Shown here: positions 36,300 through 49,569 of the stretch, piece after piece
How the letters are laid out: every line of letters starts with the position of its first letter
Numbering within the stretch: position 1 is the first letter of the stretch
Notes under the pieces: model-generated
What the model was told of the DNA's origin: nothing
The model's database searches: none
Seen by the model: only the letters and a program-made list of their open reading frames with translations
Made by a program: the position numbers and the translations under genes
Assembly: GCA_022497155.1 (NCBI GenBank)
Contig: MU385734.1
Span: forward strand, 434,001-498,000
Reading direction: 5' to 3'
Length of the DNA: 64,000 bases
DNA from: Whalleya microplaca
Taxonomy: Eukaryota > Ascomycota > Sordariomycetes > Xylariales > Xylariaceae

Positions 36300-38213
36300 A
36301 CATACTCAATTCGATTGAAATTGCTCTGTCCAAAGGATTCAATATTTGTTGTGCCGGTTTGACTGCCGCGACCAGGGACTTGTGAATAGCTTCCTGCACA
36401 CGTCCCCTCTATCAATATATCCCCACTTCATCAGTACTTACCATGCTGCCAGGGTGTCCATGAGCTTAAAATTCCCGATACGGTACTAGGGCGTACCTGT
36501 CGTCTCAACGAGGCTATCCTCGTCAAAATGGGTGCTGCAGGTGTCGAAGTCTACAGCACTTCTATTTTGGTATACGGCAACACTTGGTAGATATAAAAAC
36601 GTTAGCTCTACTATATTGGTGTTGACGACTAAGTAAGTTTCCGCTGCTAATGAAGATGCCGCTGCGGGAAAATCTCCGCATGGCAGCGGTGAGACTGTGG
36701 TCTTCAGTGCTATCTATATGATCTTGAAGGATTGCGCACGTTTCAGGGAACTTACCGCGATGCCGGCGATTCGCTCTAGTATAGAGATCTCTGCCGAGAA
36801 CGACAGGGGCTCGTTTCTGGGCTGGAGTATCTACGGCTTGAAGGTTAGATGGGCATTGGGGCAACCCTCGTACGCAGTTTTGATGTGTAATATTAACCTG
36901 ATGCGTGGGAGGTCGGCTCGTTGAAATATGGATCTTGGCTTGCTTCGTGGAGTTGAGCAAGGAAGCTATTTGAGCTTCATACCCCTATAAACCTCAGGTT
37001 TCCATACGAGAATGGGTCTCAGCTTCATAATAGTTCAGACCCCGATGACAGCATTCAATATTTCCCCGCAAAGGGGGTATGTAAGTTAGCTCTATGGATA
37101 TTGTGGTGGTATTGCACGCATGGAGATCAAATAGTCCTGTATGTATGCTGGAGAGCGTAATAAAGAGCGCACCTGAGACCCGCAGAATGGACCCTAGCAT
37201 CTGCATATGTATCATGTAAGGGATGTACAGTAGTAGTGCATTTCGCGAATGCCTGACTGTCTGGTAGGAGTCTTGACGGTGCCTCTTGGCCATATTTAGG
37301 TTGCAACGATGGAGTATCGCGGTCCCTGACTGCCTGAAAGGACACAATCAGTGGGGAACCATGCCGGCTCCGCTGAAGGATGTGTTCTCTTTTAGTCCGT
37401 GCCAATAAAGCTTAAACCTTTCGGGATCCTATATTCGGAGAGGATGAGAGTCATGTGCGGGAAGAGACAAGTGGCCGTATCCGTGGAATGTCGAGAAGAT
37501 CGACATGAGCCTCAAAGGCACGACGCTGCTGCGCTGATAAAAGTTCAAACGATCCTCTGTAAGTTTAGTAGATAAACACGGATTGTTCCACCTCCCATCA
37601 CGAACCCAGAGATTAACAGGATCTACAGGGTCCTTGTGATACGGCTTCCACGTGGTTGTACTAGTAATGCGAGGTAGCTAACCGATTGATGTGCATATAT
37701 ATCAATGTCGTGAACGTACGATGCATGATCCTATTGCTGTTCACTTTCGTTGTTTCCCCAAATATCTAATTATACCAAGATGACATACATATCAGGGTTT
37801 TATATCAACATACCAAATATAAACGTCTGGCTTGTGATACGAACCTTACACCTACAATTATTGTTGGGAGTAGATTATCAAGACTTGCAATGATGGCCTA
37901 CTGCCTCACTGGGCAGACTAGTTGTGAGATAGGCATGCTATGAGCATAGATGCAGGTAGACAGGCCTGGCAGGCAAGCCTTATGATGCAGGACTATAAGA
38001 CAATAGTATTTAGGCTCTCGACGAGGCAGAATCTCTAGTTTCAATGCATAGTGATCATGTGAATGAAGGCAGTGTCATCTCTATCATTGAATTGGCTCTC
38101 AAGGCAAGAGTAATTGAAGTCGCTTCTTCGTCCAATTGAATAAGAAGCTAAAAACGCCACCATCAACTTGGACACCTTGGCACTGTAAGCACGGGATGTA
38201 AGCAAGCACTCTC

Positions 38214-38231
38214 AGAGACTCAGAGACTCAA
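38214..38231. repeat. Tandem GAGACTCA units
   Basis: Two to three copies of an 8-nt unit in the AT-rich stretch. Confidence 0.75.
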
Positions 38232-40034
38232 ATAAGGCAGGCTAGCTCAACGCCTAACTAGTAACACCACTACGTAGTATCGATACCAACGGAAGACATG
38301 GGGGTCCCTTGCGCTATCAACATGAGTATACTGCGAGTACAATTCCAAATGGAACTCTCGAAATGTTCTATCCATGATGCCGTTTCACGTCGACAACTAT
38401 TGGCTCTTCTGACATTCGCACTATGACGTAGATGGAATGTCTCTAGAACTATATGTGGTACAGGAGCCAGGAGCCTGTCCGCCTGTACTGCAAGTATGTA
38501 CATCTTCAACTGATCCAGATCCTCTAATGCGTGTCTCATATCTAATTTCTATTCGTCCGGCAGGGATAGAATTAGAGAGCCAAGCTACCAAGTGAGCGTT
38601 GCTGACGAAATCTTGGAAGGAATTAGTGGATAAGGTACAAAGAAGTGCTGTTGATTGTCACCCTCTAACATACAATGCCAATACTCTATTTGCGATTAGA
38701 CATCAGGATAATGTATCGTTCAATATGTCTTGGCCTCATTTGTGTTTTCGAAGTTCGGTATCCAACACTGAAGTTGAGCGCTTAAGAGTAATGAGCATTG
38801 TCAGTTGAACTGACAGTCGCATGCAATGTACAGTTAATAGCTCATAGAGTCAATTTTAATACATGTAATCCGTATGCAGAGAGGAATCCCCAGTGCCTAG
38901 TGATCCTTTGGACTGTCCTTTAACGGAGACAAACACATCCCCAATCCAAAGTCTACGGAGTAATATCCTCGACGCTCCAAGCCACCGCCCATCAGCCGCC
39001 TTGTTTGCCTCGATAGGCGGAGAGACGAGCTTGACCATTTGATCGGGTTTGGCTGCTACTGGTAACTGTACTCTTGCGCAGCATAGCCTCGCCGGCTGGG
39101 AAGAAGAGAAGCCTCGGGATTCGTAGGTATAGGTTTGATTTTACATGCTATACTAAATTTCCGTAGTTCGGGCTGTAGCTCGGGTCGGGATTTGCCTCTA
39201 TGCTATAAGTAGGCATGCAATCTTCATAGTGCAGCGATATCCGGGTGGCTAACAGGGTTGCCAAAGGGGCGGAGGCCGTAGGCATCCTCTCACTGTGAGG
39301 GAAAAGAGGGATTGAGGACACTAACACGGCGCCCCTGCTAGGACGACTAGGGTGATGGTGACACTGCACACACCGCAAGCTGTCCCGGCCAATCATGCCG
39401 TGCTGTTTGTCTCCAGTGTTTTGAAAGACAGCGACGCTAGACACCGATAGTCGAGTCCGTTGCAAAGTACAGATACGTCCATTCAGTCTAGGGCAGACTA
39501 TGCATAGTACATACTCGCCCAGCCAGTCTGCCAGTCACCCCAAAAGCGCCACTTAGTTGTGTGCCCCGGTTGCTGGTTTGTGTAATGTATGTGCGTATGT
39601 ACGTGTAAGCTGCTGATGAGGCCCATCAACCCATGGATCCTTTGCCAGACATTGAAGAGTTCGGGTCACGGTTTCACCTGACGCAGTTCAGCCTCTCTCT
39701 CTTTGCCGTGGGGTAAATCTGGGAACCCTGAAAGATTACCAGCCTGCCAGCCTACTTCGTGAGGCCCTTGACAGCTCTTGGTCCCTTCTCTCCTTCAACT
39801 CACACAATTATGTGTTGCCGTACGATACCCCGAACGTGATTGCGTGCCCTCGCCATAATTGCCGCGGGCTTAGCTGCGAGGAACTACGAGAGAGCTGCGA
39901 GACTCCGGCTTGAGCCAGCTTGTCGGATTCCCTCCCCACCCCCTTGCTCCTCCACTCAACACTCAACTCCGGCCCCCACTAGAGGCATCGAGCGCAAGGT
40001 CGGCGGTGGGCTACCGCTACCAAGACCGTTGACC

Positions 40035-43000
40035 ATGGCGGACGAAGTCGAGCGGCTTGCGATTGCTCCCTTCAGAGAGATCATTGAAAAGGGCACAGTA
40101 GCTATTGAAAATGCGTCGAATGCGGGCGAGGAAATATCTCCGCTTATGCTCAAGGTGGCACAGAACCTCGTGAAGGAGGGGGAGCGGGCGCTGAAGAGGA
40201 TCGAGCCGCTCTGTACGAGGAACTATGACGAGTTCGGTAGTAATTTCATTGATGCAATCAAAGAAAACGGTAAGCGTTCCTGGCTACGCTGTAATTATTT
40301 TTCGCGGTGGTTAGAGACATGCAATTGATGATGCGCCTCAGATGAAATCGCGCAGTACCGATCCGAATTGGAGGACCTGTTATGGGACTTTGATGACTAT
40401 GTCGAGGTGGACGATTTCGATTCTAATAAGTTCGAGGAGTTGCAGAAGGCTTCGAGGAAAGCTGCGCCTAGGATCATGGATATCCTCAAACGGATGAAGC
40501 TTGTTCCGCCAGTGCCTACGCCGGTGCACTCTTCGAGGCCGACATCAGGTTCACATTATGAACAGATCCCAACAAGTATTGCCGTGGACCCAACGCATTC
40601 TACTACGACAGATAAACTGATGGAAGAAGCAGAGCTTCAATTGAACAGCATGATGGGGGCGTTAGCTGGTCCCGATGAAGGCTTCGACGGGTTTTCGGAA
40701 TCAGATCGGCGTACACACTCGGCAAGCGATCTCGACAGGAGTAATTCGCATCGTTCTAAGGAGTCAGAGCCAACCTCGGAATCGCCGCCGAGGCCTCCTT
40801 CTACCGACCCATGGCAAGTTGGCAAGGCTCCGCCTGGTAGTCCTGGCGAGTATCTCGGAGAGGGAGATCGGTGGGAGCGTCGTCGAGTTGTGAACGACTC
40901 CCCAACTATTCCCAAAACACAGCCCGTCAGCCCTCATGGCTCAATCGCGGCCCCATTGCGGATGCGGAGGCTCGATGAAGGAGGTCTCAGTTGGACGCAG
41001 AGGGACGATGACGACCAACGAATGCGCTCGGCTTCGAAAAGCCTCGGATCAGCTAGTGACGGGTCCCGATCTCCGGGCCAGAGCTATCGTTGGACCAACT
41101 CTACACAGGGGTCGACGGAGTCAACTCGACATCCTCAAATTCAACGATCCCATAGCGGCTTTACACGCGCTAGTCGCTCATCTTCTAATGGGAACGAAAG
41201 TAGCACAGTATTAGGACCATTTCAAGACCCTTTGGCCAACCAGCCACTCTCGGATACATCTTCTGTACTCGGCCCGCCCTCATCCATTCCCGAGGATAGT
41301 GTTGTAGACAACCATAGCCCGACAAATATGCCCTCAAACCTCCTAAACTTCCCCCCGAGACAAAGCTCAATAGCGAGCCAAAATTCCAACCACCGTTCAA
41401 CACGCCATCCTTCGACTGAGTCCATAAATAGTTCCGTTTTCGATATCGTCGACTGTTGCAACGTGACAAGTCCGGTCACCTCCTCGACACAAGAATCGAC
41501 TAGCCCAGGCCAGCGTCCGCCAGCATATCCCGGGAACCCGCCCGTTTATCAACATTCAGGGGCCCTTCCTAGTAGGTCTTCGTATTCGGGGACGATAACA
41601 GCGCCGCACCGTTCCTCCTCCACCATCACGGCCCGCCCTGCCGGCGAGACGTTACAGTCGCCATTCCTCGTAGACTCGGGCTTAATTCCGGTCGAAACGG
41701 AGAACCCATCGCCAGATGAACAGTTAATGCCTCCAAGAGAGCCTGACTGCACCATAGGACCTGCCAGTTCTTTCTACAAGCTTAAGGGCCTCTGTAAAGG
41801 AGCCGAGGAGGCGATGGCAGGCCAGCTTGGGTTTAGAAAAATAAAACGTCCTGTTGGCGTAAGTAGCAGGCCCCTTTTTCTGAAGACCATCCTTAATGTA
41901 TTTGAAACTCACGTTCCAAGCAGGGATTCTCAGTGGCTATTGTAGCAAAATGCAACCACTGCTTTTTTGAGCTCGATTTTAAGGCTGTCGAGCAGGATCT
42001 CAATAATGACTGTAAGTATTATCCCGTGTTGACTGAAAGATAACAAGACTCACATTTTATGCAGCTTCGGCCAACTATATATCTAACAATATAGGCTTCC
42101 GACTACGCGTCCTTCAGAAAAGTCATCTACATGTTCGTCACGTTGACGAACAGATGTATTGCTGCCTATTCTGCATACAAGAAGGGAAGACCCTGGAAGA
42201 AAGTGACGCTACAGTTTTCTTCAACCAGAAGCAGTTATTTTCTCATATGGCGAAACATCCGCGTCCATTGCCCGAGGTTGCAGGCATCACCGTGATCGAG
42301 GAAGCCGAGCGACCAAAGGAAATGAAGGATAATTTTGACCTCCATTTTACGCATGCACCAGTTCAGTCCGTCATGACGGGCATCTCGCGAGAGATCTCTA
42401 GATTACCTTCCGCTATCGCGACGGAGACGAGAAAGACCCAAAACGGAGTCATGCGCACGCCCCCTGACCGAACACCCGTGTTGCAATTTGCTATCGGGGC
42501 GAAGATTGTTGGCATCGAGTTCCCCGCCAAGTACGAAGGCAAATGGGGTATTGGATGGCACGACGGTGTACGTGCTGCCTTCGAGGCCGAGTCTATCCAG
42601 ATCGACGCACCGCCGAAGAGCGAAATCAAGATGGGCGGCATAAGCAACGTCCAAGCTATGGCACGGTGGAAGTGGCACCAGAAGGGTGACGACCGGTGGC
42701 TTAAATTCGATAAGGGGGATACCATCAAAAACATAGGTTGTGAGTCGCTCTTCCGTTTATTCCAAGAGGCAATCACAATGATTCACCTCTCCATTATATA
42801 AAAGTCCGAAGCTAACTGATATCTAGGGGCCTTCACCGACCATTGGTGCTGGTCGGGCACTACGTCAAAAGGCTGGGGCATCTTCCCACAGTCCCATATG
42901 GATCCCAATACGATCCGGACTGTTCAGCCTGGAGACAATTCCAGTGTCTCGAGTTGGGAGAAGAAGGGACCGCTACGCTTCTCCCTTCGGAAAAATACAG

Positions 43001-43077
43001 AAAATAAAATAAAACCTATCAATCCGTTTCCACCAGGCGACGCTACTATCGTACCTGGTAGATTGGGTATTTACTAG
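40035..43077 (+). CDS. Fungal SH3-domain protein with Cys/His finger, probable scaffold
   Basis: Five exons: 40035-40269, 40342-41858, 41924-42011, 42065-42739 and 42827-43077, giving 921 aa. The N-terminal ~150 residues are helical and acidic (MADEVERLAIAPFREIIEKG, AQYRSELEDLLWDFDDY). A Ser/Pro-rich disordered region follows (about 150-555). Next come SFYKLKGLCKGAEEAMAGQLGFRKIKRPVG, a Cys/His module (CNHCFFELDF, then MYCCLFCIQEG and FSHMAKHPRPLP) resembling a degenerate zinc finger, and a C-terminal SH3-like region ending FTDHWCWSGTTSKGWGIFPQSH. I know this architecture only as an uncharacterised fungal protein; an adaptor or scaffold role is inferred from SH3 plus disorder. The start has a good context (GACCATGG). 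A longer in-frame start upstream (39840) lacks an ATG. The second intron has tandem acceptors AAG/CAG, so one Gln may be optional. Confidence 0.82.
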
Positions 43078-44105
43078 TATATTTAACTTATATTGACAGT
43101 CAAGTCACTAATGCGGCCCTCACGCGCGAGACTCACCATGGGGTAGAGGGTTCTCACATAATATCTAGTCCCGCGCAAACACGAGCACACGTTCAGAGAG
43201 ATGAAGTATGGAGGAGAGAAATGCGATTTGGCATACGTAACATGACGGACTACGAATATGCTTTGGCGCTTTTGTATGCTGATAAGGCTTGTTTTACGAC
43301 GGTCATGGACGGATGGCGTGGTGCTATGAATTACTTTACTGCTTGGCATATACCCCTTCTTTTATTAACACCTCATCAGGATTACGGTACTATTCTATAT
43401 AGGTCATAGAATACGGATGAGCAGGCGCGGGTGGCCAACTATGGTAATAGAATCAATCTAACATGTGTTTTTGAACCCCTTGATGAGGCTTCCGGGGGAC
43501 AGCCTCTCTCACCTATGACAATGACCTGAAGTGAGCTGGAACGGTCGCTTAGGATAGTTGGATATTCAATGAGTTAGACTTGGACGCGTCGCTGCTTTAA
43601 AGTTTTGCAGGCTTGATGTGTTGATACGATGTGAACAATAATTCGCTTGTGAGTATTTTTATTCTATTCTTTAATATCCCTTTCTCGTTTGGATTCATCC
43701 ATTCTCCTAGCGTATATTGATTTCTTTCCCATACTCAGATTCCTCATGCGCAATATAACTATAGACCCCCTGTTTAAACCTTACCTACCTCAGAGATCTA
43801 TCTCTTAAATCACAGTTGACTGGGATAAACTTAAATGTTTATAACATATCAAATTCGGCCAACTTACATACGCATATCTCTCATAGCATAGAATTGCCTG
43901 AGTCTTGAGGTACTCGTATTCTAGTTAGTGACGTCATCGATATATCACTGAGACAACCCAGCCTTTCAACGCGATAGTTGAACTCATTCTTCGCAAGTCC
44001 AAACCGATGAAGAAGCTCTTTTCTGTCACGGGCTCGACTCACCGTATCCCCGTTCTGAGCACAACTCACAGCGTGTCAATATACTACCGTAGACCCATCA
44101 CCATC
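43078..44105. other. Intergenic region
   Basis: 3' flank of the SH3 gene and promoter of the zinc-ribbon gene. No gene seen. Confidence 0.55.
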
Positions 44106-45065
44106 ATGAGTCAGATGACCTCGTGGTCCCGGCCAGCTAAATCGCAACCCACTCCCGCGCCGTTCTACCTGCTCCCCGGAGGTGAAGCCACGGCATACTG
44201 CCGCTCCTGCGGGCGGGTGATTAGCTCGCGCCAGGCCAACGCAGCAGCGCGAGGCGCCGACACCGCCGCGCAGACGAAGCACTACTGCTCGACGCGCTGC
44301 CGCCACCACAAGCCGCGGAAGCTGGATCGCGAGATCGAGGACGTGTTCGCGCGAAGGCTCTCCGGCGAAGAGAAGGCCCGGGACGATCAGGGGCACGATA
44401 GCGACGGGTCCAAGCGGAGAGCTGGGGCCACGGGGAGCGGACAGAAGGCCGTCAAGGGCGAGTCGAGGATCCTCGTCTCTTGTGATGAGGTTGAGAGGGT
44501 CGTTTTTGGCGAACGCGCGGATCCGGAGAAGACGTCTGGGCGCGGGAGACATAGGGGCGAGCAGGCCCTTCTGGCTACTGGAGAGGACGGCGATGCTCGC
44601 AGTAGCGCATCTGATGTTGAAAGTGGAGATGCGGAGAACGGTGTGGATATCGATGAAGTCTACGACGTGGAGACATCCTCCATCGATGGTGATGTTCTTG
44701 CGCAACTGTCGGTTCGCAGCGGGACGCGGGTCAGGCTACCGCAGACTGCATCACAGGTCAATGGTAGCATAGGTGGGGAGAAGGGCAAAGCGGAGCGAAG
44801 TCAGACCGAAGACATGGCGCGTAGAAGGCTGGAGGGTCAGAAGAGAGCGCAGCAGAGAGAGATGGTACGGTGCGCGGCGCGGAGAGGGGTCATATTTGGA
44901 TTCATCGTCAAGACTGGCAACGAACGAGATGGCTTCGACGAGACTAGACGGAAATGTGAAGCTGTCATGCAAGGCAAGGTAGTCGAACCGAGCTTTGCCA
45001 AAGGTGATTGGAGTATCCGATGGAGAGAGAGAGAATATACAAATGAAGATAATAGCCCCGTGTAA
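44106..45065 (+). CDS. Zinc-ribbon-like protein, function unknown
   Basis: A single exon encodes 319 aa. Four cysteines near the N-terminus (C32-x2-C35 and C61-x3-C65, within AYCRSCGRVI and HYCSTRCRHH) look like a treble-clef or zinc-ribbon site, followed by the basic stretch HKPRKLDREIED. The middle (about 85-250) is acidic and low complexity. The C-terminus (RREMV-like basic helix, then FVKTGNERDGFDETRR) is basic and probably helical. I do not recognise the family; nucleic-acid or protein binding is possible. The start chosen is ATG 44106, MSQMTSW. An upstream in-frame ATG at 44007 would add 33 residues of ordinary composition and is less likely because the intervening sequence reads like leader. 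Confidence 0.65.
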   Translation: MSQMTSWSRPAKSQPTPAPFYLLPGGEATAYCRSCGRVISSRQANAAARGADTAAQTKHYCSTRCRHHKPRKLDREIEDVFARRLSGEEKARDDQGHDSDGSKRRAGATGSGQKAVKGESRILVSCDEVERVVFGERADPEKTSGRGRHRGEQALLATGEDGDARSSASDVESGDAENGVDIDEVYDVETSSIDGDVLAQLSVRSGTRVRLPQTASQVNGSIGGEKGKAERSQTEDMARRRLEGQKRAQQREMVRCAARRGVIFGFIVKTGNERDGFDETRRKCEAVMQGKVVEPSFAKGDWSIRWREREYTNEDNSPV

Positions 45066-47555
45066 GCTGACACAGGGTTCAGCCTTAAACTGTCATTCGA
45101 TGCTCTAGACCTGTAATCATTCGGAGCTGTCGGAGCTGAAGAATGAAGCCCTATTTCCAATGCTTATTCTCGTCTTACATAGTATCTTGTCGTCGGATGC
45201 CACTTGGTGATCACTAGGCAACAACGATTGTCCATTTTCGTGTTCTCAATGTTTCCATTCCCCGTGACTTCGGCATAGGCGACTGCTGAGATTGAGATCG
45301 GCCTGTTATGGACACAAGCATCCCACGACAAGAGCTGTACAACACAAGCCCGATGAGTTGGTGGTTGGGTCTTGACAAACATCCAACAATGATCACAAAC
45401 ATTCCTAAATCAAGCGGTATGCAAGCCTAAGAGTCAAGATACATACTACCTCGTACATGTAGCTTGCTCGGGTGCAGAAAGGCTGAAACTACCTCGCATT
45501 AAGCCGAAGTTCGATCCTGGAGAGCAATCACGGGTTGCACCAGGTATGGCTCTGCACTATGGCTCGTAGTTATGCATATACTATATATGAAATGATGCGC
45601 GTTGCTAGTAAAATCCAGATAAATGCCACGTGGGAAAGTGCTCAGCCGCAAGATTCAGTTTTCTGGAAGCTGACAGGGATCAAGGGAAAAGGGTTGGCAT
45701 CCCACCAACGTGTTCTAGAAGGAAGTTTCAGAGACGCTATGGCAGCTGCAAGAACCCTTTGTATGTGCCGGAATCCTGCAGATTCTGAGGAGACGGTTCC
45801 GTTTGCAGCATATTTGGTCATATCATGGGTTTCTGGAAATCGGCGAGAGCGTCCTTGTCTTAACCCCGGCGCTGTGGTAATAATAGAAGTGACATAATAG
45901 GTAGACTACACGAAGTCCATAATAGGAGGTGAGACTAACCCTGTTACCCTGAACTAAACGCTTACGAGCTCCGTGCCATAGAAAACAGGCTTGCTCAGAT
46001 GCAGGTGTGTGCTTTAGACTCTCCCCTAAGAGAAGATCTCATGAATAGCTGCCAATGTTAGCGAGTCAGTGTAAATCAAGTAAGTGCTTGAAAAGTAATT
46101 GTTGATGAGGTTAGCCAAGGTCTTAATACAACGATTCCACATGACTAGTATATACTAAAGGATTAGCCAGCATAGACTTGTTGTGTTGTACGCGCTGGTT
46201 GGCTACTATAAAACCACTCGAATATTGATGATAGTGATAGATCAGTTCTAAGAATAGATCAGCCAGCCAACTAGGTTCCCCAGAGGCCAATTTGCGAGTT
46301 GCACGATAATTAAGTGCGGTGAGGGAATTTGTGATGATCGGTACGCGGTTGTAGAATCCTAACCAGCACAGCAATGCCAGAATGACCAGCAATCGTGATA
46401 CCTAGTATTGTCTATCACCTTGTGATGCCTTTTGAAGCTTTGCGATTGCATCACAGCCACGCGGTTCGGGAGAGGAGGAATGGGGCTCTCGCAATCTGGG
46501 GCCATCGTAAATTAGACACGTGGGCGCACGGCTGATGGATGGATCCCTTAAATTGTAATCTATCAATTGCAAGGAATAGGGGATTCGCTAGGATTAATAG
46601 ACGACAAGCCCCTAGTCTTCCATAGATAGTAACCATTTGAAGGTGGAGGTATGTACTTGGTAGTACGTAAGTATGTAAGCTGAAACGAATTGAAGCAGCT
46701 GAATACTATCGCTGACATGGCTTGATTGGCCACGATTGAATTTCATCTTAAGACCATCAGAGAGAACAGGTATCACTCAGCCGTTTAGAGCCCTCAGATT
46801 CATATGATCAAGATCATTGAGCAAGTTTGGTTGAACCTCAGCGTGAGGGGCGTATGGATGTACATAGTAGGCTATTTGCCCAAGCTACTGGTACACATCT
46901 AATGTGATGTGCACAAAACAGTTGATAGGCCATTGACCCCAGATTCAGAAAAGGGGCTTCCGCGATAGTTGGTGACGGACGTGACGAGCTTGGGAGGACA
47001 ACCCTCTCGCAGCTCAGGAACTAACCTAGACTGAGCAGGACAATTGTTTAAGCATCACGAACCCCACTCCGATGGCGACCTGACTTTATAGAGTAGAGGG
47101 GCATATATCGGCGATACTATGAACTGTCACCATCTCGAGAACTCGCTCAAGAGTATCATCGCGTTGCAGTGCTGGTGTGGCTCCCCCTGGCCAACATGTT
47201 ATATTCGTAACAGGGTCTTCTCGTTGCAACTTATAACTTGCAACACAGCTGAGATCTGTGAATGCACCTTAACCTGTAAGACAACAACGTGCGGCATGTA
47301 AATCATCTCACCTCTGTGCCTACTAGCCATGTTTCCGGATGCAGTCACCTGGCTGGCTGATTCGGTGGTTGGTTCGGACCTGGATGCGACTGAGACATGC
47401 AGACAACAGAAGATGCTCTGCAGGTGTCAAGGGCGCCATATGAGAATTGTCCAATGACGCGCCCCTCCGATTATAAACCGCGTGGGTTCAGTGGAGAGCT
47501 GCCTCTTTTGTTCAAGTTCGAATAGGAAAGATATATAACATCATCACGAGCTCCG

Positions 47556-47583
47556 AGCACCTAGCACCTAGCACCTAGCACCT
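47556..47583. repeat. (AGCACCT)4 heptamer repeat
   Basis: Four tandem copies in the intergenic region. Confidence 0.9.
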
Positions 47584-49008
47584 CCAATGCTTCGATGTTC
47601 GGGTTGCCTTTAAAGATCTACATACAAAGTAGTGATATGTGTGCATGGGCCATCTCGTGCTTGATTAGTCCATGGCACCCGCTCGGCATCGTTTGATTTT
47701 CTGATCTTCTTCGGTCGGTGACATGCAAACAAGCGACAAGGTGCAGTAGGTGCCCCATGGAGGAGGTGATGGCCAGGACTTATCGGGACAGCGAGGCTAT
47801 TATAGTGTCTCTTTGGTTAATTAGGTAATTTGCTGCGGGGGCCATTTGGAAGACTCCATGCTAGATAGGTAGATACGTCGGTACCTAGTTACGAAATAGT
47901 GGTGTTATAGTGGTATTTATACGTGTAAGACAATTTCAACTGGGTATGTGATCGGGTTGCGGGCAACGCCGACGCTACATACTACGGTACATACACGAAC
48001 CAAGGTATGTTGGTTCGGCTGGAAGCGCGACATATTGAACTTTCAATACGGCACTCGTCCAGCGCACAGTCTTTTGTACCCATTCGACACGAGTTGCGGT
48101 AGTATCCAGATTCCAGAATCCATTGCAAGGCTTCGACGCAGACACAATTGCTTCTTTGCAGCAAGTACACGCGAACAAGAATTACCATGGCTCTAGCAAT
48201 ACTCTGTGGATGCGGTATCGTTATAAGAGAATTAAAACCGGCTTTTATACAGCTGCAAGAACATTTAAGCCTTCATATGCTTACATATAATATAGAGAGC
48301 CAGGGATTATCTATTCAGCCATCTCTATTTCAAATACTCAATTGTTAGCGTCATCATCGAAAGAAGGAAATAAAAAAAAAATGAAGCATCAATGTTGCTT
48401 TAAAGAGGCGCTTTGGTCAACTCTTTTGCATAGGCTTGCTGCTTTGATGATAGCGTGTGCGGCGTACGGGCTACGAGCTACTGCTAGCTGCAGGGTCAAT
48501 CAACCCTGCAGAGCCGCTAATCACACGAAGCTGTCATTATTTCAACTATTTAAGGACTAGGATGACTTGGGCGACTCTGGGGGGTCTCCCCCTTCGTGGC
48601 AGCCATGGTAGATCCTAGCTGACACCGATGGAATTGACTTCGAACGAATGAGTTAAGTTCCAGCGTTGCCGGAACTCTCAATTCTTTCTTGTCTCTTCAT
48701 CCGACTACCGCCTAATATTTTCATCATACCTTCGTTTCGTTCTGTTACATACAGTTACAGGACATTATTCCAGTCCAATAAGAGGGTTTTGATAGCCTGA
48801 TAGGCCCTCGTGGTTCTCGCCACCGCTCTTGTCCCTTGCGTGGAGGACTGGAAGACTTGTACATACACAACTGCTACATACGTGTAAGTGCTGGTTTACA
48901 CATTATCTTGACTTACACATGATTCCATCCCACATCATCCGTTCATTGCGTTGTATATATATAGTTTATATACTACTGTCTATCTATACATCTATACGCA
49001 CACACAGA

Positions 49009-49025
49009 CACACACACACACACAC
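49009..49025. repeat. (CA)n microsatellite
   Basis: A short CA dinucleotide run. Confidence 0.9.
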
Positions 49026-49045
49026 TTAAACACTATACACACATC

Positions 49046-49084
49046 CATACATACATACATACATACATACATACATACATACAT
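49046..49084. repeat. (CATA)n microsatellite, about ten units
   Basis: A near-perfect CATA tetranucleotide run, 1.2 kb upstream of the G-alpha start. Confidence 0.95.
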
Positions 49085-49543
49085 AGTTAGTTACATAGCT
49101 ATCTATGGAGACTACCTACATGTAGGCATTTGCACATACCTTAGTAGGTAACGCAGCCTTGTATGTATGTACCACCGTGAATCACCGACCTGGCAGCCCT
49201 CGGTGCATATATCTCTATCTCCATGTGTACATTCTACTGGGATTCACATAACCCGACTCTCTCCACAAATTACAATTCCACCGCCTGCCCTACCTTTTTT
49301 CCCACCACTTTTTCCCTACCTTAGGCTGTCTGTCTCAATATATCTCGACTAAAAGTCGAATAACTCGAAGTCTTGTGTCCCCTCACACTCCTCCCGCGGA
49401 CTCGTTGCCGCGCCCGCCGTCGAGTCGATCGCATTGTGCATACACCCGCAGCCAGCAGGTCTCTGGGTTTGGTTCTCTCATCCCGTTGTGACACAGACAT
49501 CAAGCAACAAAGATCCTGAACTGGCTGAGTGCCTGCGTCCTGG

Positions 49544-49569
49544 TAGCCTGGCAGCCTGGCAGCCTGGCA
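49544..49569. repeat. (AGCCTGGC)3 octamer repeat
   Basis: Three tandem copies of AGCCTGGC in the G-alpha upstream region. Confidence 0.9.

Larger units (their letters stand above)
33716..40034. other. 6.3 kb AT-rich gene-poor stretch
   Basis: Beyond the hydrolase promoter, no confident gene is seen until 40035. Only short ORFs occur. The best candidate for a relic is the minus-strand block at 36021-36299. The TA-rich character fits repeat-induced point mutation or simple decay. The last ~300 bp is the leader of the SH3 gene. Confidence 0.5.

Noticed and set aside
44007..44105. Longer N-terminus for the zinc-ribbon protein
   Set aside because: The 33 extra residues have no conserved look, and the ATG at 44106 lies close to the conserved Cys region.
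45535..45897. 120-codon plus-strand frame
   Set aside because: It begins with TTG, no domain is recognised, and it could be chance or a relic.
49046..49084. Regular repeats considered as a CRISPR array
   Set aside because: It is a simple tetranucleotide microsatellite without spacers, and the genome is eukaryotic.
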